Assembly: GCA_021414065.1 (NCBI GenBank)
Contig: JAIOPE010000014.1
Span: forward strand, 1 to 52,364
Source of the DNA: Planctomycetota bacterium
GTDB taxonomy: Bacteria > Planctomycetota > JAJSAM01 > JAJVHW01
DNA: 52,364 bases
Direction of reading: 5' to 3'
Shown piece after piece: positions 45,420-52,364 of the stretch. The position numbers and the translations under genes are program-made. The notes under the pieces are model-generated. The model worked only from the letters and a program-made list of their open reading frames with translations. It searched no databases and was not told where the DNA came from. The number at the start of each line of letters is the position of its first letter. Within the stretch, counting starts at the first letter, position 1.

Positions 45420-46555
45420 CGCTTGAACAAGTCCGAAAGCCGGTCGAGGAAGCTCTTGCGCTTCGGACCGGGGTGCTTCTCTTCGATGTCGCGGAACTCC
45501 TTGAGGAGTTCCTCCTGCCTCGAACTCAGCTTCTTCGGGACCTCGACCTCCACCGTCACCACGAGGTCGCCGCGGCGGCCGTCGTGGACATTCGGAAGTC
45601 CGCGGTCCCGAAGCCGCAACTGCTCATTGTTCTGCGTGCCGGCGCGGATCTTCGCCTTCTCCGGACCTTCGAGGGTCGGGATCTCGACGACCGCGCCGAG
45701 CGCGAGGTCGGAGAACGAGACCGGCACGTTGATGTGCAGGTCGTCCTCCTCACGACGGAAGAGCGCGTGGGGCTCGACCCGGACGACGACGAACAGGTCG
45801 CCGGCGGGACCGCCCATTGCGCCGCCCTCGCCCTGGCCCTGAAGACGCATCTGCGTGCCGTCGTCGATGCCCGCGGGGAACTGCACGTCGATCTCGCGCT
45901 TCTTCACCTCGCGGCCGGACCCTCGGCAGGTGCCGCACGGATGCTCGACCGACGATCCCTCGCCGCGACAGCGAGGGCACGTGGATGCGACCTGCATGAA
46001 CCCGAACGCAACCTGCCGCACCTGGCCGAGTCCACCGCACTGCTGACACGGCTTGCGCGACGTCCCGGGCTTCGCGCCGGACCCGGTACACGCGGTGCAG
46101 GTCTCGTGCCGCCGGAGCGAGATCGTCTTCTTCGCGCCCTTCGCCATCTCAGCGAACGTCAGCGTGACGTCCACACGGAGGTGGCTCCCCCGCCTTGCGT
46201 TCCCCTGGCGACCGCCGCCGCCGAAGAACTCGTCGAAGATCGCGCCGCCCCGGCCGCCGAACACCTGCTCGAAGATGTCGAACGGGTCGTGCGCGCCGCC
46301 CGCGCCGGCGCCGGCGACGCTCGCGCCCTGCGTCGCCGCGTGGCCGTACTGGTCGTAGCGCTGACGCTTCTGGTCGTCCGAGAGGACCTCGTACGCCTCG
46401 GCCACTTCCTTGAACGACTCCTCGGCGGACTTGTCGCCCGGGTTTCGGTCGGGGTGGAACTTGAGCGCGAGCTTTCGGTACGACTTCTTGATGTCGTCGG
46501 CGGGCGCGCCCTTCGCGACGCCCAGCACTTCGTAGTAGTCGCGCTTCCCAGCCAA
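45416..46555 (-). CDS. dnaJ: chaperone DnaJ (Hsp40), type I
   Basis: DnaJ delivers unfolded clients to DnaK and stimulates its ATPase. The 379-residue protein has the J domain ([14 protein letters not shown], with HPD in KFHPDRNPG), a Gly-rich linker with [16 protein letters not shown], and four zinc-finger repeats [24 protein letters not shown] and CGTCRGSG. C-terminal client-binding domains with [21 protein letters not shown] follow. It overlaps grpE by four bases and is preceded by a hairpin that separates it from groEL. Confidence 0.97.
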   Translation of the reverse strand: MAGKRDYYEVLGVAKGAPADDIKKSYRKLALKFHPDRNPGDKSAEESFKEVAEAYEVLSDDQKRQRYDQYGHAATQGASVAGAGAGGAHDPFDIFEQVFGGRGGAIFDEFFGGGGRQGNARRGSHLRVDVTLTFAEMAKGAKKTISLRRHETCTACTGSGAKPGTSRKPCQQCGGLGQVRQVAFGFMQVASTCPRCRGEGSSVEHPCGTCRGSGREVKKREIDVQFPAGIDDGTQMRLQGQGEGGAMGGPAGDLFVVVRVEPHALFRREEDDLHINVPVSFSDLALGAVVEIPTLEGPEKAKIRAGTQNNEQLRLRDRGLPNVHDGRRGDLVVTVEVEVPKKLSSRQEELLKEFRDIEEKHPGPKRKSFLDRLSDLFKR

Positions 46556-46579
46556 TCGGCACCGTCCTTCAGGGACCGT

Positions 46580-46611
46580 GGGCCGGTCCCCCCGTGAGGC
46601 GGGACCGGCCC
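46580..46611 (-). terminator. hairpin between groEL and dnaJ
   Basis: GGGCCGGTCCC and GGGACCGGCCC form a perfect 11-base stem with a 10-base loop. It lies 28 bases after the groEL stop (46639) and about 25 bases before the dnaJ ATG (46555) on the minus strand. It may partly end the groE transcript or act as an attenuator or 5'-UTR structure for dnaJ. There is no T-tract. Confidence 0.65.
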
Positions 46612-46627
46612 GTGAGCTTCCAATTCA

Positions 46628-46642
46628 CCGACAGGCTGCTAG
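46628..46642. repeat. 15-bp motif shared with the 31.15-kb locus
   Basis: CCGACAGGCTGCTAG here is the exact reverse complement of the sequence at 31153-31167. It overlaps the last codon and TAG stop of the adjacent groEL. Both copies begin right at a stop codon. It may be the end of a dispersed element. Confidence 0.45.
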
Positions 46643-48258
46643 GCGACCGCTCCGGCGATCGCCTTCTTGCGGTCCTTGTCCTTCAGCTCGGTCACCATCA
46701 CGCGCGTCGTGAGCATGGTGCCTGAGACGCTGACGGCGTGGAGCAGCGCGGACTTCGTGACCTTCGCGGGGTCCACGATGCCGGCCTTCACCATGTCGCA
46801 GAACACCTTGCGCCGCGCGTCGTAGCCCCAGTGCGCCTTGTCGGCGGTGAGGATCTCGTCCACCACCACAGCACCGTCTTCACCGGCGTTCGTGGCGATG
46901 GCGCGGGCGGGCTCCTGCAGAGCGCGCGTCAGGATGCCGACGGCGAACTTCTCGTCGCCGCGGAGCTTGCCCTTCAGGTCCTCGAGGCAGAGCGACGCGC
47001 GCAGCAGCGCGACGCCGCCGCCCGGAACGACGCCCTCGTCGGTGGCGGCGCGGGTCGCGTGGACTGCGTCCTCGACGCGCGCCTTCTTCTCCTTGCTCTC
47101 CGCCTCGGTGGCCGCGCCGACCTTCAGGATCGCCACGCCGCCCGCGAGCTTCGCCAGGCGCTCCTGGAGCTTCTCCTTGTCGTAGTCGGACGTCGTGAGG
47201 TCCATCTGACGCCGGATCTGAGCGATGCGATCGGAGATCGCAGCCTTCGAACCCGCGCCCTCGATGATCGTCGTCGAGTCCTTCGTGATCTCGATGCGCT
47301 TCGCCGTACCGAGGTGCTCGAACGTGACGTCTTCGAGCTTGGTCCCGATGTCGGCCGAGATGAACTCCGCGCCGGTCAGCGTGGCGATGTCGCCGAGCAT
47401 GGCCTTGCGACGGTCACCGAAGCCAGGCGCCTTCACGGCGCAGACGTTCAGGATGCCGCGGAGGCGGTTCACGACCAGCGCCGCGAGTGCCTCGTTCTCG
47501 ATGTCCTCCGCGATGATCAGGAGCGGTGCCCCTGCGCGGTGGGCGCCTTCGAGGATCGGGATCAGTTCGCGGAGCGTGCCGATCTTCTTCTCGTAGATGA
47601 GGATGCGAGCGTTCTCCAGCACGCACATCATCTTCTCGGGCTTGTTCACGAAGTACGGCGAGATGAAGCCCTTGTCGAACGCCATGCCGTCCACGAGCTC
47701 AAGCTTCGTCTCGAGGCTCTTCGCCTCTTCGACCGTGATCACGCCGTCCTTGCCGACCTTCTGCACGGCCGACGCGACGAGCTTGCCGAGCTCCTCGTCC
47801 TGATTGGCGGAGATGGTCGCGACCTGCGCGATCTCCTCCTCGGTGCGGACGGGGCGCGACTGCTTGTCGATCTCGGCGACGAGCGCCTCGCAGCACTTGT
47901 CGAGGCCGCGCTTCAGCGCCATCGGATCGGCCTTCGCCGCGAGCGCCTTCACGCCCTCGCCGAAGATCGCCTCCGCGAGCACCGTGGCGGTCGTCGTGCC
48001 GTCGCCCGCGACGTCGGACGTCTTGCTGGCGACTTCGTTCACGAGCTTCGCGCCCATGTTCTCGAAGGGGTCCTCGAGCTCGACTTCCTTCGAGACGGTG
48101 ACACCGTCCTTCGTGACGCCGGGGCTGCCCCACTTCTTGTCGAGGATCACCACGCGGCCGGCGGGTCCGAGCGTGACCTTCACCGCGGTCGCGAGCTTCT
48201 GCACGCCGGAGTGAACCTTCCTCCATGCCGCGTCGTCGAACATGAGCTGCTTGGCCAT
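46639..48258 (-). CDS. groEL: chaperonin GroEL, second paralogue
   Basis: A 539-residue Hsp60 subunit that forms the double-ring folding chamber with GroES. The ATP motif [15 protein letters not shown], the apical [38 protein letters not shown], the intermediate [27 protein letters not shown] (catalytic Asp in VEDA) and the C-terminal equatorial part are all present. Unlike typical GroEL it lacks the Gly-Gly-Met tail, ending [12 protein letters not shown]. It also differs clearly from the first GroEL in this cluster in the apical region ([11 protein letters not shown] against [11 protein letters not shown]), suggesting a divided client set. It is the third gene of groEL-groES-groEL. Confidence 0.95.
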   Translation of the reverse strand: MAKQLMFDDAAWRKVHSGVQKLATAVKVTLGPAGRVVILDKKWGSPGVTKDGVTVSKEVELEDPFENMGAKLVNEVASKTSDVAGDGTTTATVLAEAIFGEGVKALAAKADPMALKRGLDKCCEALVAEIDKQSRPVRTEEEIAQVATISANQDEELGKLVASAVQKVGKDGVITVEEAKSLETKLELVDGMAFDKGFISPYFVNKPEKMMCVLENARILIYEKKIGTLRELIPILEGAHRAGAPLLIIAEDIENEALAALVVNRLRGILNVCAVKAPGFGDRRKAMLGDIATLTGAEFISADIGTKLEDVTFEHLGTAKRIEITKDSTTIIEGAGSKAAISDRIAQIRRQMDLTTSDYDKEKLQERLAKLAGGVAILKVGAATEAESKEKKARVEDAVHATRAATDEGVVPGGGVALLRASLCLEDLKGKLRGDEKFAVGILTRALQEPARAIATNAGEDGAVVVDEILTADKAHWGYDARRKVFCDMVKAGIVDPAKVTKSALLHAVSVSGTMLTTRVMVTELKDKDRKKAIAGAVA

Positions 48259-48304
48259 CGTGATCTCCTCGAAGTCGTTCGTGGGTGTGTGGGGGGGAGG
48301 CTCA

Positions 48305-48396
48305 GGGAACGCTGCGTCTCGCGACGTACGTCCGCGGAGCAGAGCGGCCGGGCCGGACTGAAGAGAACGCGAGGCGGCACACGCAGCGGCGTTCCC
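48305..48396 (-). other. long-range inverted repeat between groES and the second groEL
   Basis: GGGAACGCTGCGT (48305-48317) can pair with ACGCAGCGGCGTTCCC (48381-48396), leaving a three-base bulge and a 63-base loop. It sits in the 171-base gap between groES and the downstream groEL. It could modulate read-through into, or stability of, the second groEL message. No CIRCE element is visible here. Confidence 0.4.
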
Positions 48397-48429
48397 GACG
48401 AGGTCGGCCCGAGTCGCGCAACGTACGGA

Positions 48430-48723
48430 CTACTCTTCGATCCCGAGGATGTCCTCTTCGCGGAGGATCTTCAGCTCGGTGCCGTCCACCTTGATCTCGG
48501 TCCCGGCGTACTTGCCGTAGAGGACGACGTCGCCCGCCTTCACGGCCACGCCGAGACGCTTGTTGTCGGCGCCGAGGCGGCCCGGGCCCGCCGCGAGGAC
48601 CTTGCCCTTGTTGGGCTTCTCGCGCGCCGCGTCGGGGAGGATCAGACCACCCTTGGTCTTCGTCTCCGCCTCGATCGGCGTCACCACCACACGGTCGTTC
48701 AGGGGCTTCAGCTTGAGTGCCAC
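48430..48723 (-). CDS. groES: co-chaperonin GroES
   Basis: A 97-residue lid subunit for GroEL. The family pattern is complete: [38 protein letters not shown] (mobile loop included), [31 protein letters not shown] and the closing [14 protein letters not shown]. It lies between two groEL genes, 75 bases after the first. The GGAGAAC upstream of the ATG is a good ribosome site. Confidence 0.97.
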   Translation of the reverse strand: MALKLKPLNDRVVVTPIEAETKTKGGLILPDAAREKPNKGKVLAAGPGRLGADNKRLGVAVKAGDVVLYGKYAGTEIKVDGTELKILREEDILGIEE

Positions 48724-48798
48724 GTCAGTTCTCCTCTGTCGTCGTTCGTTCGATGGAAGGTTCGGGGAAGCGGCGGGAAACTGCGCAGAGCGCGGGGA

Positions 48799-50415
48799 CT
48801 ACTCCATGTCTTCGGAGGGCTCGTCGCCGGCGGGCTCGTCCTTCTCGGGAGCCGTCGCGATGAGGCAATCGGTCGTGAGCAGGATGCCCGCCACCGAGAC
48901 AGCGTTCTCGAGCGCGGTGCGGGTGACCTTCGTCGGGTCGATAATGCCCGCCTCGATCATGTCGCCGTAGGCGGCGCGATCGGCGTCGAAGCCGTGACTG
49001 CCCTTGGCCTGGCGCACCTTGCGGACGACGACGGAGCCGTCGAAGCCTGCGTTCTGCGCGATCGTCCGGCAGGGCAGTTCCAGCGCGCGGCGAAGGATGT
49101 CAACGCCTGCCTGGCGGTCGCCTTCGAGGGTCACGTTGTCGAGCGCCGACGAAGCGCGGATGAGCGCCACGCCGCCGCCGGGGACGATGCCTTCCTCGTA
49201 GGCCGCGCGCGTCGCGTGGAGCGCGTCCTCAACACGCGCCTTCTTCTCCTTCATCTCAGTCTCGGTTGCAGCGCCGACCTTGATCTCGGCCACGCCGCCC
49301 GCGAGCTTCGCGAGACGCTCCTGGAGCTTCTCCTTGTCGTAGTCGGACGTCGTGACGTCCATCTCGCGACGGATCTGGAGGATGCGCGACTGGACAGCCG
49401 CGGCCTTGCCGGCGCCTTCGACCACGAGCGTCTTCTCGCCGTCGATGACCACCTTGCGGCAGGTGCCCAGGTCCGCCAGCGTCGTCTTCTCGAGGTCCGT
49501 GCCCTCGTCCTTCATGACCGGCTTCGCGCCGATCAGCGCGCCGACGTCGCCGAGCATCGCCTTGCGGCGGTCACCGTAGCCCGGCGCCTTGACTGCGCAG
49601 ACGCGCAGCCCGCCGCGGAGCTTGTTCACGACGAGCGTCGCGAGGGCCTCGCCGTCCACGTCCTCGGCGATGATCAGGAGCGGACGGTTCGACTTCATCA
49701 CCGCTTCGAGCAGGGGCACGAGCTTCGTGACCGCCGAGATCTTGTCCTCGTGGACGAGGATCAGCGGGTTCTCGAGCACGACCTCCATGCGGTCGGCGTC
49801 GGTGACGAAGTGGGGCGAGAGGTAGCCGCGGTCGAACTGCATGCCTTCGACGACGACGACCTCGGTCTCGAGCGACTTGCCCTCTTCGACCGTGACCACG
49901 CCGTCCTTGCCGACCTTCTCAAGAGCGTCGGCGATGATCTTGCCGATCTCCTTGTCGCCGTTCGCCGAGATCGTCGCGACCTGGGCGATCTCCTTCTTGT
50001 CCTTCACGTCCTTCGAGATCTTCGCGAGCTTCGCGACGACCAGCCCGCAGGCGTGCGTCAGTCCGCGCTGGACGTCCACCGGGTTCGCGCCCGCGACGAC
50101 GTGCTTCACGCCTTCGCGGTAGATCGCGTCGGCGAGCACGGTCGCGGTCGTCGTTCCGTCGCCGGCGACGTCGGACGTCTTGCTCGCGACTTCGCGGATG
50201 AGACGAGCGCCCATGTTCTGGTACGGGTCGGCGAACTCGATCTCTTCCGCCACGGACACACCGTCCTTGGTGACGGTGGGAGCGCCCCAGCCCTTGTCGA
50301 GCATGGCGTTCCGGCCGCGGGGCCCGAGCGTGGCGCTGACTGCGCGCGCCAGGTTCGAAACGCCGATCGCGAGCGCGTTCCGCGCCTCAGAGTCGAAGGC
50401 AATCTGCTTGGCCAT
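48799..50415 (-). CDS. groEL: chaperonin GroEL, first paralogue
   Basis: A 538-residue Hsp60 subunit. Motifs include [117 protein letters not shown] and [27 protein letters not shown]. It ends in an acidic [12 protein letters not shown] instead of a Gly-Met tail. ATG at 50415 is fixed by the conserved MAKQIAF start. The frame stays open 100 codons upstream without conserved sequence. It heads the groEL-groES-groEL operon, and its 5' leader contains predicted hairpins. The apical domain differs from the second GroEL at several client-contact positions. Confidence 0.96.
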   Translation of the reverse strand: MAKQIAFDSEARNALAIGVSNLARAVSATLGPRGRNAMLDKGWGAPTVTKDGVSVAEEIEFADPYQNMGARLIREVASKTSDVAGDGTTTATVLADAIYREGVKHVVAGANPVDVQRGLTHACGLVVAKLAKISKDVKDKKEIAQVATISANGDKEIGKIIADALEKVGKDGVVTVEEGKSLETEVVVVEGMQFDRGYLSPHFVTDADRMEVVLENPLILVHEDKISAVTKLVPLLEAVMKSNRPLLIIAEDVDGEALATLVVNKLRGGLRVCAVKAPGYGDRRKAMLGDVGALIGAKPVMKDEGTDLEKTTLADLGTCRKVVIDGEKTLVVEGAGKAAAVQSRILQIRREMDVTTSDYDKEKLQERLAKLAGGVAEIKVGAATETEMKEKKARVEDALHATRAAYEEGIVPGGGVALIRASSALDNVTLEGDRQAGVDILRRALELPCRTIAQNAGFDGSVVVRKVRQAKGSHGFDADRAAYGDMIEAGIIDPTKVTRTALENAVSVAGILLTTDCLIATAPEKDEPAGDEPSEDME

Positions 50416-50462
50416 CTCGGTCGTCTCCTGGAAGTCGCTGTCGAAAGTCCCTGTCGAGGTTC

Positions 50463-50496
50463 CGCTGGACGTCTCCCCGCTGCGAGCCGTCCAGCG
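50463..50496 (-). promoter_or_regulatory. hairpin in the groEL 5' leader
   Basis: CGCTGGACG and CGTCCAGCG form a perfect nine-base stem around a 16-base loop, ending 47 bases before the groEL ATG. It could be an RNA thermosensor, a processing site or a transcript stabiliser. A second stem, CCGGGGC-GT-GCCCCGG, lies at 50534-50549, with too tight a loop to fold alone but able to pair between molecules or in longer folds. Confidence 0.4.
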
Positions 50497-50747
50497 ACCC
50501 GTTCGCGGGTGCCGACAACTCAGGAGCGTCGAACCGGGGCGTGCCCCGGCTCGGGAATCCGTCTGTTCCCCCTGTCGCAGCCTCCGTGCCGAAGTCGCGC
50601 CCCGCCCGCCGCCCCCGCCGGAGCCCCATCCGCCCCTTCGCCCAGGCTCGATTCCCGCCCGCGCCAGCCTCACCCCAGGCTCGCCCCCGCTACGAACCGC
50701 CGCTGCGACGTGCCACGCTGACAGCACCCCGCGACCGGCGGCCCGCC

Positions 50748-50766
50748 GCCTGTCACCGTGACAGGC
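50748..50766. promoter_or_regulatory. 19-bp palindrome, candidate operator
   Basis: GCCTGTCAC-C-GTGACAGGC is a perfect nine-base inverted repeat with a single central base, about 333 bases upstream of groEL and 390 bases before the first CRISPR repeat. Its size and symmetry fit a dimeric repressor site. No regulator gene is encoded next to it. Confidence 0.4.
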
Positions 50767-51155
50767 CCACGACGGCTCACGCGAGATCGCTGCGGCCCAG
50801 CGTGGTCAGCGGCGGCACGGCGGCCCGACCCGCGCGGTCCTCGGCTGACACAACCGGATCGGCCGACACCCGCACCGCGACCGTCGTCCGATGCGCCCGT
50901 AGACTGGAACCGCCGAGAAGCACGCCGTTCCTTGACAACCAACGACAGCCAACGACGCACGTCAGGCTCACGGCATCCCGGCGAGCGGTGACGGACACCC
51001 CTCCGCCAGCCTGACCGCTCGCACTTCCAACGATCGTCCATGCAAGACCTTACGTCACATCCACACGCGAACGGAGCGAACGGGCTACGCCCGATCAGCA
51101 CCGCTCGCAAAGGCGTGCGCATCCCGTGACCAGACGGTAGTTTGCGAGACGCACC

Positions 51156-52364
51156 CTCTCCGCCGTCGCAAGACGGCGGCTCCATTGAAGCAAGAGCAAG
51201 GTGTAGCCCGTGCTGCTCCTCCTCTTCCTCTCCGCCGTCGCAAGACGGCGGCTCCATTGAAGCCTCCAGCAACGCGCCGACACGCTGATGGTGACCGGCG
51301 TGCTCTCCGCCGTCGCAAGACGGCGGCTCCATTGAAGCGGACGGAACCCGAGGAACTTCCCGTCGCCGATCGAGACCCTCTCCGCCGTCGCAAGACGGCG
51401 GCTCCATTGAAGCCCCGTGGACTCGCTGTCCGCGATCGTGGCCGCGGCGCTCCTCTCCGCCGTCGCAAGACGGCGGCTCCATTGAAGCTTCATGGCCTTC
51501 ACGCGAGCGGTTTCCTTCGCGGCCTCTCCGCCGTCGCAAGACGGCGGCTCCATTGAAGCGAGTTCCCGGAGACGCTCGACGTCGGTCCGGTAACTCGCCT
51601 CTCCGCCGTCGCAAGACGGCGGCTCCATTGAAGCCGTCTCGGAAGGAAAAGCTGAAATGCTCATTCGCGTCTCTCCGCCGTCGCAAGACGGCGGCTCCAT
51701 TGAAGCGGCGCCATGCGGATGAGCGTCTTCGGGCGGCGCGTGCTCTCCGCCGTCGCAAGACGGCGGCTCCATTGAAGCGGGCGCTTGGCGCCCCAGAGAC
51801 CGGCGCGGGCGAGTTGCGGCTCTCCGCCGTCGCAAGACGGCGGCTCCATTGAAGCCCGGACGCGAGCATGGAGCACATCGCCGTGTCCTACTCTCCGCCG
51901 TCGCAAGACGGCGGCTCCATTGAAGCATACATCCCTGAGACCAGAGAGCACCGCATCGGCCCTCTCCGCCGTCGCAAGACGGCGGCTCCATTGAAGCTCG
52001 ATGAGGAGCGAGCCCGGCGAGGTCGCGCCGACTCTCCGCCGTCGCAAGACGGCGGCTCCATTGAAGCGCCACCGACTGAGCGCGTCCGAAGTCTCGGACG
52101 ACGAGACTCTCCGCCGTCGCAAGACGGCGGCTCCATTGAAGCGCCGGGACCGCCGCCAACATCCGGGGGGCGATCGTCCTCTCCGCCGTCGCAAGACGGC
52201 GGCTCCATTGAAGCAACTCCGCGAAGGGTGTCGCCGAGAGCATCGACGCCGACTCTCCGCCGTCGCAAGACGGCGGCTCCATTGAAGCGGGGACATCTCC
52301 ATGTGAGAGACGATCGTGGGGCGCTCTCCGCCGTCGCAAGACGGCGGCTCCATTGAAGCGGCGC
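51156..52364 (+). CRISPR. CRISPR array, 17 identical 36-bp repeats, truncated by the window end
   Basis: Seventeen 36-base repeats start at 51156, 51228, 51303, 51378, 51453, 51524, 51599, 51671, 51743, 51820, 51891, 51962, 52032, 52107, 52179, 52253 and 52324. Each begins CTCTCCGCCG and ends CCATTGAAGC, and I see no variant copies. The middle folds into an eight-base stem CCGCCGTC / GACGGCGG closed by GCAA, a GNRA tetraloop. The sixteen complete spacers are unique, 34-41 bases long (mostly 35-39), and of host-like GC. The 3' end ATTGAAGC resembles the ATTGAA-type eight-base handle of class 1 arrays, so transcription is probably rightwards from a leader at about 51000-51155. The first repeat is perfect, consistent with that end being leader-proximal. 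No cas gene lies in the window, so the type cannot be set. Confidence 0.97.

Larger units (their letters stand above)
50416..51155. other. non-coding gap: groEL leader/promoter and CRISPR leader
   Basis: 740 bases without a credible gene. The left part must hold the groEL promoter and 5' UTR (minus strand, with hairpins at 50463-50496 and 50534-50549), and the right part the CRISPR leader if the array is read rightwards. No CIRCE (TTAGCACTC-N9-GAGTGCTAA) is seen. A TTGACA hexamer on the plus strand at 50932-50937 is the best -35-like match, but I see no good -10 17 bases further. The 100 bases just before the first repeat have no repeat remnant and no anti-repeat recognisable by eye. Confidence 0.5.

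Noticed and set aside
46738..50721. A 1327-codon plus-strand open frame running antisense across groEL, groES and groEL
   Set aside because: It is the mirror of strong GC-codon bias in three real minus-strand genes. The translation is Arg/Leu/Asp/Val-rich noise with no domain.
50416..50760. CIRCE operator for HrcA upstream of groEL
   Set aside because: No TTAGCACTC or GAGTGCTAA-like inverted repeat is present.
50670..51155. Open frames in the groEL/CRISPR gap as possible small cas or regulator genes
   Set aside because: Low-complexity Arg/Pro-rich sequence with no recognisable start signal or motif. The frames extend into the array or the groEL leader.
50416..51155. A tracrRNA-like anti-repeat next to the array
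   Set aside because: I scanned for GCTTCAATGG and partial complements of the repeat outside the array and saw none, so there is no support for a type II or tracr-dependent type V locus here.
51095..52353. Several long open frames across the CRISPR array with repeated SMEPPSCDGGE-like or RRRKTAAPLK-like peptides
   Set aside because: They are translations of the 36-bp repeat, whose length is a multiple of three and which lacks stops; the spacers vary freely. They are not a repeat protein.

Overview
This is a GC-rich bacterial chromosomal segment dominated by housekeeping and cell-envelope genes, with a CRISPR array running off the right edge. The best guess for the source is a planctomycete-like bacterium (Planctomycetota). 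The clues are long Pro/Ala-rich secreted proteins, a SUMF1/formylglycine-generating-enzyme-like protein, a HEAT-repeat secreted protein, a Rho factor with a very long disordered N-terminus, and two GroEL paralogues. This assignment is an inference from gene style, not from a marker gene. Intact mreBCD, PBP2 and rodA point to a peptidoglycan-containing, MreB-shaped cell, and lnt plus several lipoprotein signals point to a Gram-negative envelope.

Layout. (1) 0.1-3.4 kb: coaE-rho, translationally coupled, ending in a strong hairpin. (2) 3.4-10.7 kb, minus strand: a HExxH lipoprotein, a lytic transglycosylase, a 1050-aa HEAT-repeat protein and a SUMF1-domain protein. (3) 10.7-12.7 kb: recG. (4) 12.7-20.4 kb, minus strand: mreB-mreC-mreD-mrdA(PBP2)-rodA followed by an ECF sigma factor and its zinc-finger anti-sigma factor. 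Every junction from mreC onward overlaps, so the shape operon and a stress regulator appear to be one translationally coupled unit. (5) 20.6-24.8 kb, minus strand: a 51-aa membrane protein, a coiled-coil membrane protein, lnt and moeA. (6) 24.9-31.2 kb, plus strand: ribH-nusB-ftsY, an O-antigen-ligase-like TPR membrane protein and a carboxypeptidase-regulatory-like repeat protein. (7) 31.2-35.2 kb, minus strand: a PHP phosphoesterase with an aberrant tail, a frameshifted small membrane protein, two glycosyltransferases and cysC. (8) 35.3-38.6 kb: a secreted protein of unknown function, a small lipoprotein and der. (9) 38.6-44.2 kb: a peptide ABC transporter (two permeases plus binding protein, no ATPases) and, divergently, speA. 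(10) 44.2-50.4 kb, minus strand: a protein-folding island in the order groEL-groES-groEL, terminator, dnaJ-grpE-fmdB-yacG. (11) 50.4-51.2 kb: a non-coding gap. (12) 51.2 kb to the end: a CRISPR array with 17 identical 36-bp repeats and no cas genes in view.

The items most worth following up are the orphan-looking CRISPR array sharing its upstream gap with the groEL promoter, the ECF sigma/anti-sigma pair welded to the elongasome operon, a four-cysteine insertion in PBP2, the groEL-groES-groEL arrangement with a structured 5' leader, and several perfect inverted repeats at gene ends. All function calls come from reading motifs by eye. No database search was run.
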